In this document: positions 20,260-29,844 of the stretch, piece by piece
Layout of the letters: each line of letters begins with the position of its first letter
Position numbering within the stretch: the first letter of the stretch is position 1
Source: Pinus tabuliformis
Taxonomy: Eukaryota > Streptophyta > Pinopsida > Pinales > Pinaceae
Assembly: GCA_031772625.1 (NCBI GenBank)
Contig: CM062816.1
Location: 829,108,556-829,172,555, forward strand
DNA length: 64,000 nt
Reading direction: 5' to 3'
The notes under the pieces: generated by a model
What the model was told of the DNA's origin: nothing
Database searches by the model: none
The model's input: the letters and a program-made list of their open reading frames with translations, nothing else
Translations under genes and position numbers: made by a program

Positions 20260-21634
20260 TGTTGGGCGATTTAGTTGTCTGCTAAATCCCTGTCATTTAA
20301 TTTATCAATCCGGGGTATCGTAAACTTAGAAGCAAACCAAAATATATGGGACCTTAGATGAAACAGGTGTAAGAAGTTTGTTTAGAATGGAAATGCATAT
20401 TACAAATCTAAACTATCAGATCTATTTTATGAAAGCATAAAAAATATGTTTGACCAATGGAATTATTTTACTTTAGAAGATAGAGAAGAGTCTCTTGTTC
20501 AAGAGTCCTGATTGTCCTTCTACAATCTTCCTATAATAACATTACCAAACACCTAAGAAAGCAAGAAAGAAAGCATATAAATGAAAGAAAGTAAATATTG
20601 TTTTCAGTTCAGTTCTTAATGGAGAAGAGTCTCCTAACTTAGGAGGACTTGATTTCTCTAGATACTGAAAGGGAATCAATATTCACATAAATGTAATCTA
20701 GGAAAGCATATGAGAAAGTAAATCTTATTTCAATTTAATCTAGCTCATGGAGAAGAGACTCCTAACTTAGGAGTTCGTGGTTTTCCTTCTCACATCAAAA
20801 CTAGCTACTGAAAGGAGATCAACCTTCACACAACAAAACATGGCCACAACATGAATTCATACTAAAATTATCTACAAGTATTTACAAGAAAGAAATAAGA
20901 TGAACATCATAATTAAAATTAGTATATTCACAACATTACTTTACAACAAAGTGCACTTATCTCAGTATGGGGATCCTTCCATTCCTCAATGAGCACACAT
21001 GAAAAATTATCACACCTTAAGAATCAAACAACACTCATAACTCATGATTTGGGAAAAATGATATTGTTCATGTTGAATGAACAATCATAAATTTGGTGCT
21101 AATGAATAACTGATAATTGTTTTCTCTCCCTCCTCCTCCTTCATTACATGATTTGGAGGATGCTCCTCTTATTTATACATGAATTAGGGATATCTACTCA
21201 ATAAATGTAGATCCCTTAAATATCTATTAGACCCACACTTGTCTCAACTTATCCCTAAATACTAGATACAAATCCCATGACACATCAAAATCTCCATGAT
21301 CTTTCTCCTTGGAATATGGTCCACCTCTTGAGTTGAAATTCGAATTTGATCTTGGGAGGCCACATAAGGGTGCCTTGGAAGCTTCCAAATGATCTACACA
21401 TGTCATCAAACTCAAGCCACTTTTAGGTATAAGCAAATACATGTTATTTCTCTAACTTTTAATCATAAATTCACTCTAAATACATGAAATTAATAACTTT
21501 GGAAAATGAGAATATAAACTCATATGGTAATGGAAATATAGGGTTATGTAATGATAATATGATGAAATGAGGTGACAAAATGAGGATAAAGGTGAAAATG
21601 GAGTGAAAATTGAGGTTAATTTGGCGGCCCAACA
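20260..21634 (-). repeat. LTR (5' LTR of the minus-strand element)
   Basis: It is about 98% identical by eye to 12990-14363, with inverted ends TGTTGGGC...GCCCAACA and a TATA box at 21170-21177 (minus). It is followed by the target duplication GTTAA at 21635-21639. Confidence 0.95.
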
Positions 21635-21712
21635 GTTAACTAGATTTGAAATTTATTAATTTGTAAATTAATTTATACATATTAGTTGACTTAACTTGTG
21701 GGTACATGTTAT

Positions 21713-21742
21713 TAGTCCCTGCCGTAGGCATGGCAGGGACTA
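21713..21742. repeat. Perfect inverted repeat, 11-bp stem, 8-base loop
   Basis: TAGTCCCTGCC and GGCAGGGACTA flank the loop GTAGGCAT. It is G+C rich in AT-rich surroundings, just outside the right LTR of the LARD-like element. Confidence 0.8.
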
Positions 21743-22500
21743 CTATAATAAATTATGCTCCTCTTAGCATTAGTCCACATGTTTGTTAATTCCAATGATC
21801 ATGATATAGTTAAAGTTTTTTGACATACTTTGATTCGCCATTTATTAGACTAATTCACCATCTTATTTGGCCTCTTCCCGAGGTGAAAAGGCCAAACCAT
21901 ATGTTATAATTATTAATTTGTTTTGCATTTTCAAACTAGTAAAAACTAGCTAAACGAATGCTAGCATTAGTGGTGCACATTGAATGCTAGTTCACAAACA
22001 TAGATGACAAGTTTAATACATTTCCTTGCCTAGTTTTCCCTTCTGGCGTTTGGACATCTGGATCTTTCTGACCTTCCATTTGGGCCTTTGTAACACTTAT
22101 GTGGCGAGCACATAGGGCTTGTTACCCATGACCCCAATTTGGACGTAGCTTCACATATCCTCTTCTTGGCCTCACCAGTCACCACATCACCACATGGGTC
22201 TTTGCCTTCACACCATAACAATCTTGAATCTTCAGAGCTCAGTTTAATACCTTTATGGTATTCCTCTTTGCATCCAAGTCAAGAAATTAGAAAACTTGAT
22301 TGCACAGAATATAAGTTGGATGGGCAATACAGAAGATGTACACTATAGAATCCCAAAAAACAAAGAATATAAGTTTCATGGGAAATACAGAAGATTTAGA
22401 ATATAGAATCCCAAAAAACAGTGCAGGTAGAGAAATGGGAAAATTCTAGAAAAGTTTTGAAAAGAAATTACCAAGACCCATAGAAAAAGAGGATTCATTT
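21743..22500. other. Unassigned sequence
   Basis: There is no recognisable gene. A short minus frame at 22030-22221 has no domain. ATAAGTT-GGATGGGCAATACAGAAGAT and ATAAGTTTCATGGGAAATACAGAAGAT near 22310-22390 form a local 58-base duplication. Confidence 0.3.
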
Positions 22501-22504
22501 GACT

Positions 22505-22650
22505 GGTTTGGTTCATTACACGGTGCAAAGCAGATACAACCTGGTGAGCTTGACTTGTATCATTTCTTTTGTTTCATTACATGGTGCAAAGCTGTAACTT
22601 GGTGAGCCTGACTTGTATCCTGACTTTTGTTCCATTACATAGTGCAGCGA
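22505..22650. repeat. Tandem repeat of about 60 bp, 2.5 copies
   Basis: The unit GGTTCATTACACGGTGCAAAG...GGTGAGCTTGACTTGTATC recurs as TTTCATTACATGGTGCAAAG...GGTGAGCCTGACTTGTATC and starts a third time near 22630. Confidence 0.8.
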
Positions 22651-23347
22651 TATTAGTGGCGACTCTGTGATGGGATTTTTTGTAGAAGAGTTTCCATCTT
22701 CGTTCATATTGGGCTTACTCTTCCGTTCTATGACTCTTTCCTGTTTGTGTGGTTATCCCTCTCTCGCGTTGTTATCCCCTCTTTGTTGCTTGCATGAGGA
22801 CATCTGGTCTGGCTCTCTGGCTTGCTTGTAGAATTGTTAAGGAATAAACTGATTTATAGCAATTATTTAACCATGAAGAGCCATTAATAATATATACATA
22901 CTTTTTCATTAACCAGACAACTCGTTAGCAGTGATCTAAATACTTAGAGCTAGCTATGGACAGGTATTAATTAGCCCATAAATCTTATCTTGTTTTCCCT
23001 TAACCACTATATGTGATAGTCTATTTATGAGTTTGTATAGCCAACTTGATAGTTGTTCAGCTTAATTACAGGTTTAATCATAGGCTAAATAGCACCACCC
23101 TATTTACTACTGAGGGAAAATCTCAGTCCTATCTATTCCTTGGTTACAGTCTCGTAATAACTATGGTAATAGTTACGGTGTATGGCATTATTCCTCTATG
23201 ATTTATTAAGTTTAATGATTATCTTAGTTAAGATGCTACTGTTAATATTGTCCAAGCAAATAAAACAAATAATAACAACATCAAACAGAGCAGTAATAAC
23301 AAGAGAGAACTGTTATATTATAGCACTAATAAGTTAAATAGGAATAC
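22651..23347. other. Unassigned sequence downstream of the helicase exon
   Basis: I looked here on the minus strand for further UAP56 exons (next expected motif Q-H-E-C-I-P-Q, then the Walker A lysine) and found none. Confidence 0.3.
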
Positions 23348-23439
23348 CTTCTGATGGATGTTCAAATCCACAGTCTACAATAAACTCTGGTTTTAGAAGA
23401 AAATCCCTGAAGCCTGAACTATGAATACCAACATAGCCT
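23348..23439 (-). pseudogene. UAP56: Single exon of a UAP56/DDX39-type DEAD-box RNA helicase
   Basis: The minus strand reads [18 protein letters not shown], then F, then [11 protein letters not shown]. This is the Q-motif region of the spliceosome and mRNA-export helicase UAP56/SUB2, highly conserved across eukaryotes. A TTCTGCAG acceptor precedes it and an AAG|GTATTCC donor follows, so it is a complete-looking 92-base exon. Between KPE and IVD the family has L-L-R-A; here only F remains, an in-frame 9-base loss. No other exon of the gene is visible, and the next domain (Walker A) is absent for at least 1.3 kb. It is an exon-sized pseudogene or an exon stranded between very long introns. Confidence 0.85.
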
Positions 23440-23599
23440 CTGCAGAATAATAAATGGAGCTAGTTGTTAAGCAACAAACGATCTAGGTGTCTAAATTATT
23501 GGAAGTAAGTGTAAACATTATATTCACTACTCCATAGTACAACATACTGCAACATTAACTCAAACTGTGGTGACTCATGGAGCACTGGAGGATCGACAC

Positions 23600-23670
23600 T
23601 TCCAGCCGTGAAAGCTTGTAACTTGTGAAGGTTGTGGTGGCTTCTTTCAATCTCTTGACACGTTAATTCC
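23600..23670 (-). other. Possible further exon-like segment near the helicase exon
   Basis: The minus strand is open and protein-like through LTCQEIERSHHNLHKLQAF but matches no family I know. It could be a captured or relic exon. Support is weak. Confidence 0.2.
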
Positions 23671-23961
23671 ATGCAAGGTCCTTCTGAGAAATCTTTTCCT
23701 TTTATTTTAATTTTCCTTTATTTATTATTTATCTTTTTTTTTATAGACTTTTTTTAATTGACATGTAGAAACATTGTTTAAGATGTTTCTGAGCATGTGA
23801 GGTTTTCCTATGGTTTTTGTAAACTAAATATTCATTGCCTCGAATGACATTTCCTATTGTCCAACTAATCCAGTAAGAAAACCACTACAAACCACAATAG
23901 CCCATGCCCAGGGTAATGAAACAACCCAACTGCAACGACCCATGGAAAATCCTTCTTTCTA

Positions 23962-24212
23962 GGGTTGTTTTGTTTCTGGTGCATACCAATCTCAACCCGC
24001 AGGGAGCATTATTGACATTTCAGCTTCTACTTTTTTCGCGGGAAGTTGCAGTGTGGTGTTGTTTCATTTTTGGTGCATACCCATCTCAACTGGGCATCGT
24101 TATCCACATTGCAGCTTCTGCTTCAGCCATGGGCCATTACACTCTGGGGTTGTTTCATTTCTGGTGCATACCCATCTCAATCAGGCATCATTATCCCCAT
24201 TGCAGCTTCCGA
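23962..24212. repeat. Tandem repeat of about 90 bp, three copies
   Basis: GGTTGTTT(C/T)(A/G)TTTCTGGTGCATACC-CATCTCAA...CATT(G)CAGCTTC occurs near 23962, 24057 and 24148. Overlapping open frames on the plus strand (for example 24046-24240) read FHFWCIPIS-type peptides from the repeat and are not genes. Confidence 0.85.
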
Positions 24213-24470
24213 TAATAGATATATTGAATATATTATTTGAATTGGTAGCTATATCGGGTAACAACACCTACATCATGTATGAGTGCATTGAATCTGCATT
24301 GGATATATTATTTATGGACACCCTGTGTGTTGGATGTAATAGGATCCTGGGTCTCCAATAGCGACTTAGCAATCTCAAGGAGCTAGTCCCTACCTTAAGC
24401 TAGAGGAATAGGGAGTGGGTGGTTGAGGACTGCATGTGTTGCCTTCGAATTTAAGGCAATTGAACCTTAC

Positions 24471-24559
24471 CTTCAACACCATTTGGATTCGCTATATGAT
24501 CTGAGGAACCCATTGAAGTTCCCAAAAACTGCAACACTGATTGTAAAGACATAGAACTA
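24471..24559 (-). other. Exon-like open segment with splice signals, unknown gene
   Basis: On the minus strand a CCTTAGCAG acceptor is followed by an 89-base open stretch reading SMSLQSVLQFLGTSMGSSDH and ending PNGVE, then the donor AAG|GTAAGG. The composition is gene-like, but I recognise no family and see no partner exon. It lies 1 kb upstream of the helicase exon on the same strand and does not match the UAP56 N-terminus. Confidence 0.35.
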
Positions 24560-24951
24560 CTGCTAAGGCAAAAGCAATGATTATGCATGTGTAAACTCTT
24601 CATGGTACCAAAGCTATGTCTCTTATAACAAAGAAGAGTTAGAAGGTGTAGCAATAAGATCTAACCAGTGCAACATTAACCTCTGGCTGGCCCAGGAATG
24701 ATGCTCTAGTCGATCCATGAAGCTCCAGTTGGTGCATAAATGATGCTCTACTTAGTTAGTGAAGCTCACAAAGGAAAATTGCATATCATGGGTAGAGACC
24801 AACACTCCAATCACTAGAGTTTCATTCTATCATTTAAGATCTAGTCCCATATCGATAACTAGTTTAAGATCCTTTAGCTTTAGTGGGAGATTAAGTTATA
24901 TACTTTGTATATTCAGTCCCTGATCCAAATGGTCACTAGCCACTATAGGGC

Positions 24952-25284
24952 TATTAGGTCCCTATACTACTAGTGTAACCCCTTATTGTTATTAGTACAA
25001 CCCACTTATTATATTGTTGTGTCCATGTAGTCCCCATATTGTTATTATTGTGCCCCATAGAAGCCCACTATTGTTATTATTTTTCCCTTACATTATTATT
25101 GTTATGTCGGCTTTGATTATATTATGACCCCTTAGACTCCTATATATAGAAAGGAGGACTTGTCATTTGTATCATCGAATAATTGTTCATTTGTGTAATG
25201 TAAAGGAGGTTGCCCCCTCGAAGAGGCTTATTTCTAAGGTGTTGATCTATCTTTTCTATCTTTTTGTGAGCTAGTTTCATAACA
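24952..25284 (+). repeat. 5' LTR of gypsy deletion derivative
   Basis: It pairs with 27976-28276. It starts TATTAGGTCCC (normally TGTTAGG, as in the right copy), ends TTTCATAACA, and contains a TATATATAG box at about 25140-25149. It carries an extra TAGAAGCCC...TTTCCC block missing from the right LTR. Confidence 0.9.
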
Positions 25285-25303
25285 TTTTGTATCAGAGCTT
25301 TGG
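25285..25303 (+). other. Primer-binding site, tRNA-iMet type
   Basis: TTTTGTATCAGAGCTTTGG directly follows the 5' LTR. The consensus plant site is TGGTATCAGAGC, so one early position has mutated. Confidence 0.75.
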
Positions 25304-25330
25304 ATTCTACGGTTTCGCTACTCCAAACAT

Positions 25331-25780
25331 GTCATCGTGGCATTTTCACTATAACATTTTTTCTAAGACGTTTCAGAAGCTAAAAAAAAAACTCATTTGA
25401 GATGAAATCTCGGTTAACCTTGGGTTCGAATTTCAAATCTTGTCTCGCTATATTTTAGGATATATGATCTGAGAAAGTTAGGGTTTTTGCAAGCTCTAGA
25501 ATTTCATCTAAAATAGGTCATCATGGAATGTTCGCTATAACTTTTTCGCTACAAAGTTTCAGAACCTAAAAAAACCCATTTGAGAATAAATCAGTTTGAA
25601 CCTTGGTTCTGAATTTTAGATCTTGTCTCACTATATTTTCAGATATATGATCTTAGGAATTTAGGATTTTTGCAGACTCCTAAATTACATCCTAAACAGG
25701 TGACCTTGGGAAAATCGTCATAACTTTCTCTCTGAGGATCAGATTGAAATTTCGTAAGAAGTTATAGAAAGAGGACGGAT
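25331..25780 (+). repeat. Tandem repeat of about 185 bp in the 5' leader
   Basis: Units start at about 25331, 25517 and 25700 (GTCATCGTGGCATTTTC, GTCATCATGGAATGTTC, GTGACCTTGGGAAAATC). They share CTATAACTTTTTC, TCAGAAGCTAAAAAA, CATTTGAGA, CTTGTCTC-CTATATTTT and ATATATGATCT blocks. The third copy is partial. Confidence 0.75.
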
Positions 25781-25829
25781 TGTATTTTGTTTGAGTATAA
25801 TTTTTAGAACCTAAGGTTGAAACAGTGAT

Positions 25830-26760
25830 ACGTGGAACTTCGTACAATTTCACTCTACTGAACTATTCTATAATTAGCCCATCCCGGGGGATTAGGAATA
25901 AATATTTCTTCAGGAATCCGATTGCGATTAGGCTTGCGGATTTAGAAAGAGGACTCAAAGGGCTATTACAAATGGTAATTTCAGAAGTTAAAGATCCAAA
26001 AGTATAGAGTTACAGTTGTTTCAAGATCAAGCTCCTAAAATCAAGAAAAAACGAGAAGAGGAAGTTTGATGGCAAGGATCCGGTAAATTGGATACTACAG
26101 ATGGAGAAATATTTTGATCTACATGGTGTACCACTGTTACAAAAGGTACGTATTGCATCTAATTATTTAGAACTGAATCAATTTCTATGGTATAAAGGGC
26201 TTTTTTCTCGTAAACCACTTGTCACGTGGTCAATTTTCACAGAGGAAATGATAGCACATTATGAGGATACAAAAAGAAACACCTTTTTTAGCCAATTGAT
26301 AAATCTCAAACAAAAGGGCTCAATGGCAAAGCACATTGAGGACTTCCAAAAATTGAATATAAGGGTAAATGATATTCCATAGAAGAAAATGGTTGATGTT
26401 TTAATGGGGACTTTAAAGGATAACATTAACATGAGGTTCGTCTTTGGGAACCTGATTCATTGGAGAAGGCATTCAGGTTGGCAAGAAAAATTGAAAGTGA
26501 AATTATGGAAACAAGGAATCCAACCACTCAATACTATAATTATGGAAGTATTTTTTCTCCTAGCCTTCCACCACCTACAGGGTTTACACCACAACAATTG
26601 GAAGAAAAAAGAGAAAATGGGCTTTGTTACAATTGTGATAGCAAATACACTAAAGGTCATAAGTGTGCTGAGAAGAAATTATTTTACATAGATTATGAAG
26701 AGGAGGAAGAAAAGGATCAAGAAACATCAAAAGAAGAGGATATACACCAAGAACCCACCC
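25830..26760 (+). pseudogene. Gypsy gag remnant with zinc knuckle
   Basis: The frame is open with stops at 26005 and 26380 and a frameshift near 26420. It reads FDGKDPVNWILQMEKYFDLH, then SMAKHIEDFQKLN, then SLEKAFRLARKIE, the plant chromovirus capsid order. The knuckle CYNCDSKYTKGHKC near 26625-26670 has the compact C-x2-C-x6-H-x-C spacing of this clade. An acidic E/K-rich spacer follows before the protease repeats. Confidence 0.85.
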
Positions 26761-26769
26761 CGGAGAAAG

Positions 26770-27138
26770 AAGAAATGAATCCGACTATATCTTGTAAAGC
26801 ATTGGAAAGAATTACCACTCCTCAAACTCTCAAGATAGAAGGACATATCAAGAAGAAAAAGGTTCAAGAAGTGAAAGATCACATCGAGAAAGAAGAAATG
26901 AATCCGACCATATCTTGTAATGCATTGGCCAGAATTACCACTCCTCAAACTATCAATATAGAAGGACAGACCAATAAGAAAAATGTTCAAGAAGTGAAAG
27001 ACCACATCGAGCATCAAGAAATGAATCCGACCATATCTTGTAATGCATTGGAAGAAATTACCACTCCTCAAACTATCAAGATAGAAGGACATATCAAGAA
27101 GAAAAAGGTAATAGTGTTGATTGATTCACGTAGTACCC
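26770..27138 (+). repeat. In-frame triplication of a 123-bp (41-codon) unit before the protease
   Basis: Three tandem copies start at about 26770, 26893 and 27016. Each encodes (E/Q)EMNPTISC(K/N)AL, ITTPQT and IEGHIKKKKV with small differences. The third runs directly into VLIDSRSTHNFI of the protease. The repeated unit is therefore the segment that normally occurs once, just ahead of the protease active site. Confidence 0.85.
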
Positions 27139-27509
27139 ATAATTTTATTCATTGTAAGATAGCCAAGGAATTGAATTGCTTCCTATATCCAACACCAAAG
27201 TTTCAAGTGATGGTTGCAAGTGGAGGAACCATAAATTGCTACGGAAAGTGCCATAATATCAAGCTATCCATGGGAGAATATGTATTGAGTAGCCCAATGC
27301 TTTCCATTCCAATGGGTGGTGTTGATGTTTTACTAGGAGTCCAATGGCTACAATCTTTGGGTATGATAGCTTTCAATTTTCAAGAAATTTTCTTGAAATT
27401 TTTTTGGGAAGGAAAGGAAGTTGAATTGAGGGGTATCGAAGGGAAATCAGGAAAGATAATCAACTCTAACAGCATGACAAAGCTTCTAAATAAAGAACAA
27501 TGGGACTAA
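27019..27509 (+). pseudogene. Gypsy retropepsin domain
   Basis: The active site reads VLIDSRSTHNFI, with D-S-G changed to D-S-R, so activity is unlikely. The rest is well preserved: VMVASGGTINCYGKC, then IPMGGVDVLLGVQWLQSLG, the V-L-L-G-x-x-W-L block of plant gypsy proteases. The frame is continuous with the gag zinc knuckle from 26460. Confidence 0.9.
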
Positions 27510-27960
27510 TTGCACAATTATGTTCACTAGAGGATCCCACATCGAAATCATGTATTTCTCCAGATCTCCAAAACGTTTTGGACAATCATTCCAAGGTATT
27601 TGAGACTCCCAAAGGCCTCCCACCTATTCGTGATCGTGATCATGCTAGTCATTTGATTCTAGGAAGTGTTCCTCCAAACATCAAGCCTTACAGATATCCA
27701 TATGCCCAAAGGAGTGGGAACTCATTCAAGAGTTGTAGAAGATCCCAGTTCAAACAATATTGTGAGAACTTGACAAGGAAGGAAAAATCATATTGGAACC
27801 TGAAGTAGTCACAGAACCGATAAATCGACAACTTCAAAATTGATCAATTTCAGAGTATCTCATCAAGTGGAAGAACTTACCTGCTAAAGATTCCACATGG
27901 GAGGATAAGAATTTATACAGAAGCATCAATAACTACTCAAGCATTGAGGACAACACCTTT
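27510..27960 (+). pseudogene. Fusion of RT N-terminus to chromodomain-like tail across a large deletion
   Basis: 27540-27705 encodes VFETPKGLPPIRDRDHASHL and PYRYPYAQ, the segment just before the RT core. Immediately after, in another frame, come a KIILEPEVVTEPI-like segment and SEYLIKWKNLPAKDSTWED, the chromodomain at the end of Pol with its two tryptophans. Everything between (RT palm, RNase H, integrase core) is absent, so the deletion junction lies near 27705-27740. Confidence 0.85.
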
Positions 27961-27975
27961 TGAAGGACAGGGGCA

Positions 27976-28276
27976 TGTTAGGTCCCTATAATACTAGTGT
28001 AACCCCTTATTGTTATTAGTACAACCCCCTTATTATATTGTTGTGTCCATGTAGTCCCCATATTGTTATTATTGTGCCCTTACATTATTATTGTTATGCT
28101 GGCTCTGATTATATTATGACCCCTTAGGCTCCTATATATAGAAAGGAGGACTTGTCATTTGTATCGTCGAAGAATTGTTCATTTGTGTAATGTAAAGGAG
28201 GTTGCCCCCATGAAGAAGCTTATTTCTAAGGCGTTGATCTATCTTTTCTATCTTTTTGTGAGCTGGTTTCATAACA
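27976..28276 (+). repeat. 3' LTR of gypsy deletion derivative
   Basis: It starts TGTTAGGTCCC and ends TTTCATAACA, with a TATATATA box at 28132-28141. It is about 32 bases shorter than the left LTR because of one internal deletion. Confidence 0.9.
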
Positions 28277-29291
28277 AGGACATACCACAGTGATTGCAAA
28301 AACCGACCACCACTCTAGGTTATGCCGTAGCAATGAGGGCTACCAAAAATAGAATATTATAGATACAATGATTGAAGAGTAATCTAATCCATTAATTGTC
28401 ACCAAATAGAATGGATTACTACTAGCTCATGTTAAGTAAATACTCCTCCGATCTTGACCAGCGAAGCCTACGAGCCCATCTCGTCCATTTTGGTACTTCT
28501 TTGTCCGCGGTGAGGGGGATAGAGGTTTATGGCCCTCTCACTCAAGCAACCTGGAAAAGCAAGCGAGGGGGGGGGTCGTTACACCCATAATAGGAACACA
28601 GTTTCTCAATGAATGTTGCACTTGATGGAACACAATTTCTTTCTTTACCATCTCTTTCACTTACTAATGCCTGAAGCTTAGGAATTTAATGATTTCCTTT
28701 TTATGTACTCTTGGAAGGAAATATAAATTCATCTTTTCCAGTATTAGTTTCGTTCATAAACGAAAAAGGAAATAGCATAAGCTCATTTTATTTCAGTTTT
28801 ATAAAATTATATTGATCTCTGAAAGTAGCATAGTTTTCTGGTGAGTACAAAATTCATTTTGTTTCCCCTATTCATAGGGCTTTTATGGGGAAATGGATAG
28901 TTCAATAGGCAGGAAGAAACATATAATGTATGGATGGTCTGATAGGCAGGCATAAAATATAGCATGCAATATCATTAATGGGCATGTCCTTTTAATGGAA
29001 AAGTTTAGTTATGAAAGGTTGAGTTATGAAACCTTTCAGGGACAACTGATCAATTCCATTTGGGTGAAGTTACAATCTCTAATCAGAACTGTTTATACAT
29101 ATTTCAGCTAGAATTGGCAACTTGAAAAAAGATATCAATCTCTTGAAATCAGAGTCATGGTGGACATGCTAGCTCTCCTTGCTTAGTATGGAAGCATCGT
29201 ACATAGAGACATCTCTTTCTCATTAGTCTGGCATTAAGAAGATTGAATATGAGAAATTTTACTGCTTAACAAGAAAGGATGGGAAAGGAAC
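28277..29291. other. Unassigned sequence
   Basis: A G+C richer island at about 28440-28580 (CCGCGGTGAGGGGG, then a G run) stands out but matches nothing I know. No further exon of the transporter described at 29292 was found here. Confidence 0.3.
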
Positions 29292-29478
29292 CTGATTTGT
29301 AGTTGCTTGAATCACTCCAATGGGAAGACTTAATCTGCATACAAGCCCACATGGCAGTAGCATGCCCCACCATGGAAGTTGAATATCATCCTTCCATATA
29401 ATGTAAAGTATAAGTGACAGAGCCATGCTTCCTTCCAATAAGATAAGAAACCACCACTGTGGTACATCATTGTAATAT
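29292..29478 (-). pseudogene. OPT: Single exon of an oligopeptide transporter (OPT family)
   Basis: A 187-base minus-strand exon is bounded by TTGATTAG (acceptor) and AATCAG|GTTCC (donor). It encodes YYNDVPQWWF, then two hydrophobic stretches separated by WKDDIQLPWWGML, then LPIGVIQATTNQ. Plant OPT transporters carry Y-x-x-V-P-Q-W-W-F, L-Q-L-P-W-W-G and L-P-I-G-I/V-I-x-A-T-T-N-Q in this order, within adjacent membrane segments. All 62 codons are open. Neighbouring exons are not visible within about 1 kb on either side, so it is either a stranded exon of a gene with very long introns or a relic. Confidence 0.88.
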
Positions 29479-29703
29479 CTAATCAAGCATGCATGGACAT
29501 CAGGTTTATCAATGTTTAAGAAGATCTGCTTTTCTTAAGGATTTCAATGCACGTAAAAATGTGTGGTAAGTTTATTTTGGTGGGCATGTCATTAAATGAA
29601 TCCAAGCAACTCCATAGTGAATGAAGAAAAAAAAATGTAACAAAAATCATAATACATGGAGATCAGAAAATGACTATATAGTACATGATGCATGTACTAT
29701 GTT

Positions 29704-29767
29704 TATATATATATATATATATATATAGATATATATATATATATATATAGATACACACACACACACA
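29704..29767. repeat. Compound (TA)n / (AC)n microsatellite
   Basis: TATATA runs are interrupted twice by TAGA and followed by ACACACACACACAC. Minus-strand frames through it (29663-29899) are artefacts of the repeat. Confidence 0.95.
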
Positions 29768-29844
29768 AACACCATTGCTTAAGCCTCTGAGTTGACAAAC
29801 CAAGATCATAGTGATGCAATTTCTTCTAATAATGATAATCAATA

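Larger units (their letters stand above)
12990..21634 (-). mobile_element. Large non-autonomous LTR retrotransposon carrying host gene sequence (LARD-like)
   Basis: Two LTRs of about 1.37 kb (12990-14363 and 20260-21634), differing by roughly two dozen changes by eye, begin TGTTGGGCGATTTAG and end GGCGGCCCAACA. They are flanked by the identical 5-bp duplication GTTAA (12985-12989 and 21635-21639). The primer-binding site lies next to the right LTR and the polypurine tract next to the left one, both read on the minus strand, so the element runs right to left. The 5.9 kb interior has no protease, RT, RNase H or integrase. It holds a short ORF near the 5' end, a hAT-like insertion, a three-exon coiled-coil gene and an F-box/LRR fragment. 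Large retrotransposon derivative (LARD) with transduced host DNA is the best description; movement must have relied on an autonomous relative. Confidence 0.9.
24952..28276 (+). mobile_element. Ty3/gypsy chromovirus deletion derivative (gag-protease only)
   Basis: LTRs at 24952-25284 and 27976-28276 enclose 2.7 kb, with flanking AGGGC/AGGAC as an imperfect 5-bp target duplication. A TTGTATCAGAGCT primer site (tRNA-iMet type) follows the left LTR and a GGACAGGGGC purine tract precedes the right one. The interior keeps gag, a zinc knuckle, protease, the first residues of RT, and then the C-terminal chromodomain-like tail; RT core, RNase H and integrase core are missing. This is a TR-GAG-like non-autonomous element, itself frameshifted. 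Confidence 0.85.

Noticed and set aside
25285-25303. tRNA-like sequence after an LTR
   Set aside because: It is only the short primer-binding complement of initiator tRNA, not a tRNA gene; the same holds for the other primer sites.
26727-27092. Minus-strand ORF of 121 codons with internal peptide repeats
   Set aside because: It is the antisense shadow of the triplicated 123-bp unit in the gypsy protease region.
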